A stretch of 64,000 bases of DNA from Marisalimonas marina (GTDB lineage: Bacteria > Pseudomonadota > Alphaproteobacteria > Puniceispirillales > Marisalimonadaceae). The notes beneath the pieces were generated by a model that saw nothing but the letters and a program-made list of their open reading frames with translations, did no database searches and was not told the origin of the DNA. How positions within the stretch are numbered: the first letter of the stretch is position 1; each line of letters begins with the position of its first letter. This document shows positions 35,649 through 44,451 of the stretch, piece by piece. A program made the position numbers and the translations under genes. The stretch spans positions 62,001-126,000 of the forward strand of contig JAYPPH010000006.1 in the NCBI GenBank assembly GCA_038131365.1. The letters are read 5' to 3'.

Positions 35649-36257
35649 TTAGAATATATAAATCGAAAAAATTATAATTACTATTCCTAAAATAGATGAA
35701 GAAATTAGTAGATGTTTTTTTAGAAAAAGAATTGCTGGTTTGCCAAAAATTTTTACTAAATATGCAACAATAAAAAATCTAATTCCTCTTCCTATAATAG
35801 ACATTAAAATAAATGCAAATATATTGACGCCAGCAACGCCGCTAGTGATTGTAATAATTTTATATGGTAAGGGCGTAAATGCTCCCAAGAAGATTATTAA
35901 CATTCCATTTTGTTTATAAGCATTTTTAACAGCTATAAATTTTTCTTCAGTAAACCAAGGAATATGCATAAAAACATTTTCGATTGATGGGCCCATCAAA
36001 AAACCAAGAAGCCAACCAACGATTCCTCCAACAACAGATCCAATTGTACAGACTAAAGCAAATCTAAATGTTTTGTGAGGGGCAGCTAAAGTTAAGCCAG
36101 CTAAAAGTGGATCTACAGGAATTGGAAAAATAATTGATTCAATTAATGAAATAAAGGCAAGAAGTTTATCAGCTAGTGGTTTAACAGCATTTTCTTGTGC
36201 TTTAGAAATTAAGGAATTAATTTTGTTTTTATAATTTTTTAGATTCATATCTGACAT
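35649..36257 (-). CDS. YqaA/DedA-like membrane protein (SNARE-associated)
   Basis: The 202-residue protein has four to five membrane segments and resembles the YqaA branch of the DedA/SNARE-associated (VTT domain) family: FIESIIFPIPVDPLL, then GSVVGGIVGWLLGF and GAFTPLPYKI. DedA proteins are proposed lipid-carrier scramblases; the YqaA branch has no proven role. It heads the unit with dsbB and coq7 and abuts dsbB with no spacer. Confidence 0.85.
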   Translation of the reverse strand: MSDMNLKNYKNKINSLISKAQENAVKPLADKLLAFISLIESIIFPIPVDPLLAGLTLAAPHKTFRFALVCTIGSVVGGIVGWLLGFLMGPSIENVFMHIPWFTEEKFIAVKNAYKQNGMLIIFLGAFTPLPYKIITITSGVAGVNIFAFILMSIIGRGIRFFIVAYLVKIFGKPAILFLKKHLLISSSILGIVIIIFSIYIF

Positions 36258-36340
36258 TTGTTAAAACATATTAATATCTTTTATAAATTTCTTTCAATTT
36301 GATATCATTGATATATATAATCATCCAATACTTTATTAAT

Positions 36341-36425
36341 GGGGATATGGTGAAATAGGTAAACACGCTGGTCTCAAAAACCAGTGCCGCAAGGCTTCCC
36401 GGTTCGATTCCGGGTATCCCTACCA
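36341..36425 (+). tRNA. tRNA-Leu (anticodon CAA)
   Basis: The 85-base sequence folds as a class II tRNA. The acceptor arm pairs 36341-36347 with 36415-36421, beginning with a G1-U72 wobble. The anticodon stem CTGGT/ACCAG encloses loop CTCAAAA, giving anticodon CAA, which reads UUG. The variable arm is long, as for leucine. The T-arm stem CCCGG/CCGGG holds TTCGATT. The 3' CCA is encoded. It lies between a minus-strand gene and coxG. Confidence 0.95.
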
Positions 36426-36449
36426 AATTTATTGATTTGAGATTTTATT

Positions 36450-36896
36450 ATGGAATTAAAAGATGAAATTAAACTACCAGCTAAATTAGACTATGTTTAT
36501 GACTGTTTGAATAATCTTGAAGTTCTAAAAATTTGTATACCAGGGTGTGAGGAATTATTAGAGAACGAAGATGGCTCTTTATCAGCAAAAGTAGTGTTAA
36601 AAATTGGTCCTATTAAAGCAAAATTTAATGGAAAAGTTGTTTTAGATCTCTCAGGTGCGCCAAATAAATATGCCCTCAGTGGAGAAGGAGATGGAGGCGT
36701 GGCTGGCTTTGCTAAAGGTGGAGCAGATGTTGAGTTGTTAGAAGATGGTGATGAGACTATCCTTAAATACAATGCTAAAAGTGAGGTTAAAGGAAAAATT
36801 GCACAGTTAGGTAGTCGCTTAATATTGAGTACAGCAAAAAAATTATCTAAAACATTTTTTGAAAATTTTAGAAAATATATCTCTGAACAGACGTAG
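36450..36896 (+). CDS. coxG: CoxG-family SRPBCC protein (CO dehydrogenase subunit G)
   Basis: The 148-residue protein is an SRPBCC/CoxG protein (FLDGxxI/LDL pattern with a C-terminal LGSRLILSTAKKLSKTFFENF amphipathic stretch). CoxG family members sit with molybdenum hydroxylases and are thought to tether or assist them at the membrane. No CO dehydrogenase or xanthine-type hydroxylase subunits are next to it, so it appears as an orphan here. It follows the tRNA after 24 bases. Confidence 0.85.
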   Translation: MELKDEIKLPAKLDYVYDCLNNLEVLKICIPGCEELLENEDGSLSAKVVLKIGPIKAKFNGKVVLDLSGAPNKYALSGEGDGGVAGFAKGGADVELLEDGDETILKYNAKSEVKGKIAQLGSRLILSTAKKLSKTFFENFRKYISEQT

Positions 36897-36951
36897 TTAA
36901 TTTTTAAATATTTTTAATAAGAAATTTTAAAAAATATTCATTGTTATATAA

Positions 36952-36972
36952 AAGATTTATCATTAAAATCTT
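36952..36972. promoter_or_regulatory. inverted repeat upstream of acnB
   Basis: AAGATTT at 36952-36958 pairs perfectly with AAATCTT at 36966-36972 across a 7-base loop. The region is AT-rich, so chance is a real alternative. It sits about 80 bases before acnB, together with a second palindrome, in a 157-base intergenic space. Confidence 0.3.
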
Positions 36973-36983
36973 CATATTTAGTA

Positions 36984-36999
36984 TTGGTAATAATACCAA
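36984..36999. promoter_or_regulatory. 16-base palindrome, possible operator of acnB
   Basis: TTGGTA (36984-36989) and TACCAA (36994-36999) form a perfect 6-bp dyad around a 4-base ATAA centre. It is GC-containing within otherwise AT-rich spacer, and lies 55 bases before the acnB start, where a repressor could act. No known operator was matched, so the regulator is unknown. Confidence 0.4.
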
Positions 37000-37053
37000 A
37001 ATTCAGTCGTATTAAATTTTAAATTCTTAATAATTAAGATCGCAAGGAAACTC

Positions 37054-39846
37054 ATGACTTTATATTCAAATTATTTAGCAGAAATTGAAAAACGAAAAAA
37101 CGATGGTTTAAATCCAAAGCCAATTGAGAATGGCGAACTTTTAAAAGAAATTATCTCACAAATTAAAGATAAAAATAATGTTCATAGAAAAGATTCAATT
37201 CATTTTCTAATTTATAATACTATTCCAGGTACAACTACTGCAGCAGAAGTAAAGTCAAAATTTTTAAAAGAAATAATAACTGGTGAAAGCAAAGTCGATG
37301 AGATCTCAGTATCTTTTGCTTTTGAGTTATTATCTCATATGAAGGGTGGTCCTTCAATAGAGGTTCTTTTAGATATTGCTCTAGGGGAAGATAAATCAAT
37401 TGCATTAAATGCGGCTGAAGTTTTAAAAACACAATTTTTTCTTTATGAGGTAGATACAAATAGACTTGAGAAAGCATATAAAAGTGGAAATAAGATAGCT
37501 GAAGATATTTTGAGAAGTTATTCTAAAGCTGAATTTTTTACTAAACTCCCTGATATAGAAGATGAGATTAAAGTTGTTACTTATGTTGCAGCTGAAGGCG
37601 ATATTTCAACTGATTTGTTATCTCCAGGAAATCAGGCACACTCAAGAGCAGATCGTGAGCTCCATGGTAAATGTATGATTTCTGAAAAGGCTCAACAAGA
37701 AATTGAACAATTGAAAAAAGAAAATCCAGACAAACAGGTAATGTTAATTGCTGAAAAAGGTACCATGGGAGTGGGTTCTTCAAGAATGTCTGGTGTGAAT
37801 AACGTAGCTTTGTGGACTGGAAAGCAGGCTAGCCCTTATGTGCCATTCGTCAACATTGCTCCAATTGTTGCGGGAACAAACGGAGTTTCTCCAATTTTTT
37901 TAACTACCGTTGGTGTAACAGGTGGCATTGGTATTGATCTTAAAAATTGGACAAAGAAGTTAGACTCTGATGGAAATCCAATAATAAACAATGACGACAA
38001 TCCAGTTCTTGAACAAAGGTACAGTGTTGATACAGGAACAATTTTAAAGATTAATACAAAAGAAAAAAAGCTTTATGATGAAACTGGTGACCAGGAACTA
38101 GTTGACTTGTCCGCATCTTTCACTCCACAAAAAAAAGAATTCATGAAAGCAGGTGGGTCATATGCCGTTGTCTTTGGAAAGAAGCTTCAAAGTTTTGCAT
38201 GCAAGGCACTTAATGTTGAACTAAAATCCGCATTTGCTCCTTCAAAACAAGTATATAATTCAGATCATGGTTTTACAGCTGTTGAAAAAATATTTAATCA
38301 AAATGCAGTCGGGATTGAAGATGGTGTCAAGCTACACGCTGGCTCTGATGTTCGTGTAAAAGTAAATATAGTAGGTTCACAAGACACTACAGGCCCAATG
38401 ACCGCACAAGAACTAGAAGCTATGGCAGCAACTGTGATCTCACCTACAGTAGATGGCGCTTATCAATCTGGATGCCATACTGCATCTGTTTGGGACTTTA
38501 AAGCACAGGAAAACACTCCAAAGCTTATGAAATTTATGAATAAGTTTGGCTTGATTACAGGTAGAGACCCAAAAGAATCTTATCATGCAATGACAGATGT
38601 AATACATAAAGTTTTAAATGACATCACAGTTGATGATTGGTCAATTATTATTGGAGGAGATTCTCATACTAGAATGTCAAAAGGGGTTGCATTTGGTGCT
38701 GACTCTGGAACAGTTGCATTGGCTTTAGCAACTGGAGAAGCTACCATGCCAATTCCAGAATCTGTGAAAGTTACCTTTAAAGGGAAGATGTCAGATCATA
38801 TGGATTTCCGTGATGTTGTCCATGCTACTCAAGCACAAATGTTAAAGCAATTTGGTGATAACGTTTTTCAAGGTAAAATAATAGAAGTTCATTTAGGAAC
38901 ACTTTTAGCAGACCAAGCTTTTACCTTTACTGATTGGACTGCTGAAATGAAAGCGAAGGCATCAATCTGTATTTCTGAAGATGAAACGCTTATTAAATCT
39001 CTAGAAATTGCTAGAGATAGAATACAAGTTATGGTTGATAAGGGCATGGAGAATAAAAATAAAATGCTCCATAAACTTATTAATATTGCAGAAAACCGAA
39101 TTGATGAGATCAAATCTGGTAAAAAACCTGCTTTAGCTCCAGATGCGAATGCAAAATATTCTGCAGAAGTTGTCGTAGATTTAGATCTAATAGATGAACC
39201 AATGATCGCAGACCCTGATGTAAATAATATAGATGTATCGAAAAGATATACTCACGATACTATAAGACCTATTTCATACTATAAAGCTGAGAAAAAAGTT
39301 GATCTTGGTTTTGTTGGATCTTGTATGGTTCATAAAGGAGATGTAAAAATTGTTGCCCAAATGCTACGTAACCTTGAAAAATCATCTGGGGATGTCAAAT
39401 TTAATGCTCCGTTAGTTGTTGCTGCTCCAACGTATAATATTATTGACGAATTAAAAGAAGAGGGTGACTGGGGAATTTTACAGAAATATTCAGGATTTGA
39501 GTTTGATGATAATAGTCCTAAAAAATCAGCGCGCTTGGACTACGAAAACATCCTTTATCTAGAACGACCTGGTTGTAACCTTTGTATGGGTAATCAAGAA
39601 AAAGCAGCTAAGGGTGATACTGTCTTGGCTACATCAACTAGATTGTTTCAAGGAAGAGTGGTTGAGGACTCTGATGAAAAAAAAGGGGAATCATTACTCG
39701 CATCCACACCAGTTGTTGTTCTCTCAGCTATATTAGGTAGAACTCCAACTTTAGATGAGTATAAAACAGCTGTGGAAGGGATTGATCTTACAAAATTTTC
39801 GCCACCTATTGAAAAAAATCAAAACACATTATCTGCACATTTTTAA
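37054..39846 (+). CDS. acnB: aconitate hydratase B (aconitase/2-methylisocitrate dehydratase)
   Basis: AcnB isomerises citrate to isocitrate in the TCA cycle and can act on 2-methylisocitrate. The order is the AcnB one, with the helical HEAT-like domain and the swivel domain first, unlike AcnA. The 4Fe-4S cluster ligands are C757 (GSCMVHKG) and C841/C844 (ERPGCNLCMG). The 930 residues exceed the 865 of the E. coli enzyme. The ATG has AAGGAAA at good spacing. It is transcribed after a 157-base gap with two inverted repeats. Many alphaproteobacteria use AcnA, so AcnB is worth noting. Confidence 0.95.
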   Translation: MTLYSNYLAEIEKRKNDGLNPKPIENGELLKEIISQIKDKNNVHRKDSIHFLIYNTIPGTTTAAEVKSKFLKEIITGESKVDEISVSFAFELLSHMKGGPSIEVLLDIALGEDKSIALNAAEVLKTQFFLYEVDTNRLEKAYKSGNKIAEDILRSYSKAEFFTKLPDIEDEIKVVTYVAAEGDISTDLLSPGNQAHSRADRELHGKCMISEKAQQEIEQLKKENPDKQVMLIAEKGTMGVGSSRMSGVNNVALWTGKQASPYVPFVNIAPIVAGTNGVSPIFLTTVGVTGGIGIDLKNWTKKLDSDGNPIINNDDNPVLEQRYSVDTGTILKINTKEKKLYDETGDQELVDLSASFTPQKKEFMKAGGSYAVVFGKKLQSFACKALNVELKSAFAPSKQVYNSDHGFTAVEKIFNQNAVGIEDGVKLHAGSDVRVKVNIVGSQDTTGPMTAQELEAMAATVISPTVDGAYQSGCHTASVWDFKAQENTPKLMKFMNKFGLITGRDPKESYHAMTDVIHKVLNDITVDDWSIIIGGDSHTRMSKGVAFGADSGTVALALATGEATMPIPESVKVTFKGKMSDHMDFRDVVHATQAQMLKQFGDNVFQGKIIEVHLGTLLADQAFTFTDWTAEMKAKASICISEDETLIKSLEIARDRIQVMVDKGMENKNKMLHKLINIAENRIDEIKSGKKPALAPDANAKYSAEVVVDLDLIDEPMIADPDVNNIDVSKRYTHDTIRPISYYKAEKKVDLGFVGSCMVHKGDVKIVAQMLRNLEKSSGDVKFNAPLVVAAPTYNIIDELKEEGDWGILQKYSGFEFDDNSPKKSARLDYENILYLERPGCNLCMGNQEKAAKGDTVLATSTRLFQGRVVEDSDEKKGESLLASTPVVVLSAILGRTPTLDEYKTAVEGIDLTKFSPPIEKNQNTLSAHF

Positions 39847-39902
39847 AATTAATTTGAACCCAAATAAATTTTCAAATTTGTTTTTAGATATGGTTTATTA
39901 AA

Positions 39903-41042
39903 ATGAAAATTAAAAATCTTGAAGACGTTACTACTCCGTCCTTAATTTTAGACAAAAAAAAACTTGAAGCTAATTGTAAAAGAGCTCAGGAAAAGTGCTT
40001 CAAATTAAATACAAAATTAAGGCCACATGTAAAAACACCTAAAAGTATTCAAGTTGCTAAAATAGCTCTTGGAGAAGAAATTGGTCCTATTACTGTTTCG
40101 ACCCTTAAAGAGGCTGAGTATTTTGCAAGAGCTGGGTTTAAAGATATTTTATATGCAGTGTGTATAATTCCTAAAAAGCTTGAACAATTAAATTTTATTC
40201 AAAAAAAATATGATTGTAAAATAAGGATAGCCATTGATTCTATTTACCTAGCTAAGGAAATTTTAAAATTCAGTAAAAGCTATAATGCTGAGTTAGAAGT
40301 TTTAATAGAAATTGACTGCGGTGAAGGTAGGGGTGGTATAAATTTCAAAGACCAAAATATAATTGAAATATCCAAAGTTTTTGATAATTGCAAACACTCC
40401 AAATTGATAGGTGTTATGTCGCATGCAGGTCATAGTTATTCAACCAATGACAAGAGCCAAATTATATCTATTAGTAATAAAGAAAGAGATGAAGCATTAG
40501 CTGCTGTAAATAACTTTACAAATATTAATAAAATAACTCCTATTGTAAGTATAGGGTCTACCCCAACTATGTTTTACGCCTCTCACCTCAATGGTATTTC
40601 AGAAATAAGGGCTGGGATATATATGTTTTGGGATTTAGCCCAAGCTTCTAAAGGTATGTGTGAAACCAACGATATAGCAGTAAGCGTACTTACAAGTGTA
40701 ATTGGACACAATGAAAATAATAAAAAAATCATAGTCGACGCAGGAGCATTGGCTTTATCTAAAGACATAAGCGCCAATAAATTTATGAAAGAGGTTGGTT
40801 ATGGCTTAGTTTGTGATCCTAATAGTTGTTTGCCACTATCTGGTCTTACTGTTTCTGATGTTCACCAAGAACATGGATCTATAAACATCAGCGATACAAT
40901 TTGGTTTGATAAATTACCTATTGGAAGCTTACTAAGAATTTTGCCTAATCATGCTTGCTTAACGTGCGCCGCTTATGAAAATTATAATGTCCTTGAAAAT
41001 GGAATTATAAATGAAAGTTGGGATAGAGTTAATGGTTGGTAA
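39903..41042 (+). CDS. D-threonine aldolase/D-serine dehydratase-like PLP enzyme
   Basis: This 379-residue alanine-racemase-fold enzyme (fold type III) has its PLP lysine at K44 in RPHVKTPKS. The C-terminal metal site has H350 and C352 in LPNHACLTC, and the chain ends in WDRVNGW, both typical of the DSD1/D-threonine aldolase group. Members cleave D-threonine or 3-hydroxyaspartate, or dehydrate D-serine; which reaction applies cannot be read from the sequence. It lies between acnB (gap 56) and a HAD hydrolase gene on the same strand. Confidence 0.85.
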   Translation: MKIKNLEDVTTPSLILDKKKLEANCKRAQEKCFKLNTKLRPHVKTPKSIQVAKIALGEEIGPITVSTLKEAEYFARAGFKDILYAVCIIPKKLEQLNFIQKKYDCKIRIAIDSIYLAKEILKFSKSYNAELEVLIEIDCGEGRGGINFKDQNIIEISKVFDNCKHSKLIGVMSHAGHSYSTNDKSQIISISNKERDEALAAVNNFTNINKITPIVSIGSTPTMFYASHLNGISEIRAGIYMFWDLAQASKGMCETNDIAVSVLTSVIGHNENNKKIIVDAGALALSKDISANKFMKEVGYGLVCDPNSCLPLSGLTVSDVHQEHGSINISDTIWFDKLPIGSLLRILPNHACLTCAAYENYNVLENGIINESWDRVNGW

Positions 41043-41090
41043 TGGTTTCTAATTTATAAAACCTAAATAAGTGATTTAGATATAATTTTT

Positions 41091-41717
41091 ATGAATAATT
41101 ATAAATATGATGCAGTTGTTTTTGATTTATTGACGGGTTTAATAGATTCCTGGTCTTTATGGAATGAGATTGCTGGATCGGATTTAATAGGACAAAAATG
41201 GAGAGGTAGGTACCTTGAAATTACATATAACACTTTCAAGTACCAAGATTATGAAAAGTTGGTTCTTCAAGCAGCTAGAGATGTAGGTTTCCCAGAGGAC
41301 AAAGCTTGCAAGCTTTTTGAAGAATGGGAACGGCTTTCACCTTGGCCTGAAGTTGTAGACGTTTTAAGCAAAATTAAAGAAAAATATTTGATTAGTATTG
41401 CTACTAATTGCTCAATTATTAATGGCAATAAAGCAATAAATAGAATTAATGTAGAATTTGACTTTTCGGTAACAGCTGAAGAGGTAGGCTTTTATAAACC
41501 CCATTCACAAATGTATCTTTCAATTTTAAAGAAAATGAATACTACCCCTGGTAAAACATTATTTGTTGCAGGGTCTCCTTTTGATGTAATAGGGGCCAAG
41601 TCTATGGGTATGGATGTATATTGGCATAACCGAATTGGGTTAAATAATCTGAATAGACAAGAGGCAGAATATAATGAAAAAAGCCTATACAAATTAATTG
41701 AAATTTTAAATTTATAG
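41091..41717 (+). CDS. HAD-superfamily hydrolase, haloacid-dehalogenase-like
   Basis: The 208-residue protein has the HAD nucleophile D12 in AVVFDLLTGL. The usual second aspartate two residues on is replaced (DLL), as in L-2-haloacid dehalogenases, whereas phosphatases have DxD. Motif II is ATNCS, and the late VAGSPFDVIGAKSMGM is motif IV. It could be a dehalogenase or a hydrolase with another substrate. It follows the D-threonine-aldolase-like gene by 48 bases and probably shares its transcript. Confidence 0.8.
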   Translation: MNNYKYDAVVFDLLTGLIDSWSLWNEIAGSDLIGQKWRGRYLEITYNTFKYQDYEKLVLQAARDVGFPEDKACKLFEEWERLSPWPEVVDVLSKIKEKYLISIATNCSIINGNKAINRINVEFDFSVTAEEVGFYKPHSQMYLSILKKMNTTPGKTLFVAGSPFDVIGAKSMGMDVYWHNRIGLNNLNRQEAEYNEKSLYKLIEILNL

Positions 41718-41728
41718 ATAAGACTTTA

Positions 41729-42160
41729 TTAAATAATTTTAGATGGTACCCAACAATAATTATCTTTATCTAGGATATAACACTCCCGCATTCCATGTGC
41801 TTTATCATTTGAATTAGATAGTATTATATAACCTTTTTCTTTTGCTCTAATCTCTGCTTGATCAGGGTCACAGCCAATTAATCTTAACTCTACCCCTAAT
41901 CCCTTGTTGATTGAACTTTCAGTAATAGTCTTAAAAGGATGTAAGTCGTATGTGTGGTGAGTATGAAAACACCATTGAGACCCAAACCCTTCAATGGCTG
42001 CAAAATCAGGATCTTCATATATGATTCTAGCTTGCAGAATATTTTTAACAAAATTTGTAGCTTCCCTCATATCTTGAACTAACAAATTAATAGTTAGACC
42101 AGACAAATCTTTTGAATATTCTGGCGCTGGTTTCCATGGTTTGTTCTTTCTTAATTTCAT
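41729..42160 (-). CDS. VOC/glyoxalase-fold protein
   Basis: The 143-residue protein has one VOC domain, beginning TINLLVQDMREATNFVKNIL and with candidate metal ligands H64-H66 in WCFHTHHTYD. The charged, Trp- and Pro-rich N-terminus (KPWKPAPEYSKDLSG) is unusual for a small glyoxalase. No specific reaction can be assigned. It is convergent with the HAD gene (gap 11 bases) and divergent from the DjlA-like gene. Confidence 0.7.
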   Translation of the reverse strand: MKLRKNKPWKPAPEYSKDLSGLTINLLVQDMREATNFVKNILQARIIYEDPDFAAIEGFGSQWCFHTHHTYDLHPFKTITESSINKGLGVELRLIGCDPDQAEIRAKEKGYIILSNSNDKAHGMRECYILDKDNYCWVPSKII

Positions 42161-42251
42161 TAATTATTCCTCAAATTTTAAAACTTGGTAATAAAGAAAA
42201 CATAACTATATTAATAAACAATATTTAATTTTTAATTTCGAGAGATAAAAC

Positions 42252-42977
42252 ATGTCAATTTGGGGAACTCTTCTTGGAGGTATGATAGGATTTTCGTTTG
42301 GTGGTCCTTTTGGAGCTTTGTTGGGCTCTTTTTTGGGGAGTAAAATTTCTGGAATAGGTTCAGATAAAACAGTAATAAATCATCAAAATTCTCAAGAAAT
42401 TTTTGCTCTGTCATTAATAGTGTTGTCTGCAAAATTAAGCAAAGCTGATGGGCAAGTTAGTAAAGAAGAGTTGTTTGCAGTAAAAGAAAAATTACAAATA
42501 CCAGACTCTGAAATAGATAAAGTTGCAAAAATTTTTAATAAGGCAAAGGATGAGAGTACAGGTTACGAACCATATGCCAAGCAAATTTCAGAAATCTTCA
42601 AAGGAAACATGAATGTTTTAGAAGAGGTAATAAATATTTTATTTTATATTGCTGAGGCTGACGGGAATGTCAGTCAAGATGAAGAAGCAATGATTGCTAA
42701 CATCGCGTATATTTTTGGATTAAGTCAAAAACAATATGAAAGTATAAGGGAGTCTAGGAAGGCTTCTGATAAATTAAACCCTTACATTGTATTAGAGAGC
42801 CAACCCACAGATGATCTTCAAACTATCAGAAAGAGATACATAAAGTTATCAAAAGAACATCATCCAGATTTGTTAGTTAGCAAAGGTGTTCCTGTTGAAG
42901 TTATTAATGAAAGTAAGAATAAAATGAGGGCCATTAATGCCGCATGGGACCAAGTACAAAAGTTAAAAAATAAATAG
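42252..42977 (+). CDS. DjlA-like DnaJ-domain co-chaperone with TerB domain
   Basis: The 241-residue protein has a glycine-rich hydrophobic N-terminus (residues 5-38, repeated GG and G spaced by three) typical of the DjlA membrane anchor. A TerB-like acidic domain follows (ADGNVSQDEE-type motif repeated: ADGQVSKEE and ADGNVSQDE), then a C-terminal J-domain with HPD (KEHHPDLLV). DjlA-type proteins stimulate DnaK at the membrane. It is divergent from the VOC gene and convergent with the cyclotransferase-like gene. Confidence 0.85.
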   Translation: MSIWGTLLGGMIGFSFGGPFGALLGSFLGSKISGIGSDKTVINHQNSQEIFALSLIVLSAKLSKADGQVSKEELFAVKEKLQIPDSEIDKVAKIFNKAKDESTGYEPYAKQISEIFKGNMNVLEEVINILFYIAEADGNVSQDEEAMIANIAYIFGLSQKQYESIRESRKASDKLNPYIVLESQPTDDLQTIRKRYIKLSKEHHPDLLVSKGVPVEVINESKNKMRAINAAWDQVQKLKNK

Positions 42978-42988
42978 ATTTATTTAAA

Positions 42989-43816
42989 TTAGTTTTTTAT
43001 TTGCTTAACGCCACTTAAATCAAATTCGTTAGCAAAAAAATCATTCATATTATTTTGATACCAATAATCAAAATCCCAAGTTTCTTCTGCAATTAATGTT
43101 TTGTCGGGCATGTATACCTGTGCGTCATAGAGTTTGTCTCCATTATTAATTTTTACAAATTGACGGAAATAGTGTTCACCTTCAAATTGATCAAGTTTTT
43201 TTATTTCATCAATTGTTAAATCTATGAGAAGAATACCTTGAACTTCATCATTTTCATTATTTGTAAATTTAATTAGGGGGTAATTGGCATTTTTAACTTT
43301 ATAAACCTTATGTTTTTGTAAAATTGCAGGTGATGTATTAAATTTTTTTTCACCTATTACAGCTTGACGTACTTCCTCAGCTCTTAATGTTCCATAGAAA
43401 AAAAGAGAGTACTTTAATTTATGTTTTTTAAGGGCATCTTTGATTTTTTTCTCATATGAAAAGCAGTTATTATCATTATCATATTTTTTAAAATATTCAT
43501 CGGATTTACCTTCAATCTCGTGGTTTAAATAATCCACACAACTTCTTACAAAATTATTAATTAAAGTGGCAATGTCATGATTATAATTTTTAATATCAAA
43601 AATATTTGTAATGGAAATGAGATGTTTTAATTCATCAATATTAAAATCTCTTAAAACAAAACTTAATTGAAGGTATGTGTCTTCAAACCTATAATCATGT
43701 GGAAATTCTTCATTCCATAAGTCAGTGTCTAAGTTCCAGTCTTGTTTTAAATTTTCTTTTAAAATCTTTAATTTAAGTGACTTAATGTCACTATTTATAT
43801 TTAAGTTATTTTCCAT
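42989..43816 (-). CDS. two-part protein with C-terminal gamma-glutamylcyclotransferase (AIG2-like) domain
   Basis: The C-terminal half of this 275-residue protein is an AIG2/GGACT fold: SLFFYGTLRAEE near residue 141, then YPLIKF, VQGILLIDL and the LDQFEGEHYFR motif, which carries the presumed catalytic Glu. The N-terminal 130 residues are charged and helical and I recognise no family there. AIG2-type domains remove gamma-glutamyl groups by cyclisation to 5-oxoproline. It is divergent from the winged-helix gene. Activity is inferred from the motif only. Confidence 0.65.
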   Translation of the reverse strand: MENNLNINSDIKSLKLKILKENLKQDWNLDTDLWNEEFPHDYRFEDTYLQLSFVLRDFNIDELKHLISITNIFDIKNYNHDIATLINNFVRSCVDYLNHEIEGKSDEYFKKYDNDNNCFSYEKKIKDALKKHKLKYSLFFYGTLRAEEVRQAVIGEKKFNTSPAILQKHKVYKVKNANYPLIKFTNNENDEVQGILLIDLTIDEIKKLDQFEGEHYFRQFVKINNGDKLYDAQVYMPDKTLIAEETWDFDYWYQNNMNDFFANEFDLSGVKQIKN

Positions 43817-43898
43817 TCTATTAAATTTTGCTTTTTTCTATTTTTATTAAAGTAATAATATTTAGATTACCAAAATAAAAAAACAAAGTTGATTAATA

Positions 43899-44357
43899 AT
43901 GAATAAAAATATTTCTAATTTTTTAGATGATGAAACCTATAGACAAATGGTCAAACTTATATCTCAGTATGAAATCAGAATTTATCAATCAAGAGTTGAT
44001 AGAGTAGAAACGAGAATGCAAAGATATTTTAATTCAACGCCATTAAAAAACGTTTTTGCTAGGGTTTGTAATTATGCATTTTCTGTAAATAAATTTTTTA
44101 CAATTGCTTATGTTACAAGAGAGTTGAGGAGTACAAGGCAGGCTATTTCATCTATTGTTGATGAGTGTGAAAGTGAGGGTTGGTTAAATATTCGAAGGAG
44201 ACCAAATCGTGTAGAGTTTCAAGCTTCGAAGATTTTGTATGAATCTTGGAGAGACTATGTCGACGTTAGAACAGCACTAATAAGTCAAGATGAGTTTGAT
44301 AAATGGATGAATCTTTATAAAGTTTACAATGACTTTAAAAGAGATAATGTTTCGTAG
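43899..44357 (+). CDS. winged-helix DNA-binding protein, MarR-like
   Basis: This 152-residue protein reads as a small winged-helix regulator: a helical N-terminus, then FTIAYVTRELRSTRQAISSIVDECESEGWL as a helix-turn-helix plus wing (NIRRRPNRVEF), and a helical C-terminus. It is intact and cytoplasmic. It lies immediately upstream of a dioxygenase and a GMC oxidoreductase on the same strand and is divergent from the cyclotransferase-like gene, so it may control one or both units. No exact family could be fixed. Confidence 0.65.
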   Translation: MNKNISNFLDDETYRQMVKLISQYEIRIYQSRVDRVETRMQRYFNSTPLKNVFARVCNYAFSVNKFFTIAYVTRELRSTRQAISSIVDECESEGWLNIRRRPNRVEFQASKILYESWRDYVDVRTALISQDEFDKWMNLYKVYNDFKRDNVS

Positions 44358-44451
44358 TGTAAAGCTACTTTGTATTGAAATTTAATTTTAGTCTATTAGG
44401 CTTATCTTCTGAGATCAAATTTAAGATATTTATTTTTGAGGAGATTCAAGG

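Noticed and set aside
39860..39885. Weak stem plus T-run after acnB as a terminator
   Set aside because: The stem is 5 bp of A/T pairs with a 10-base loop, which is too weak to support.
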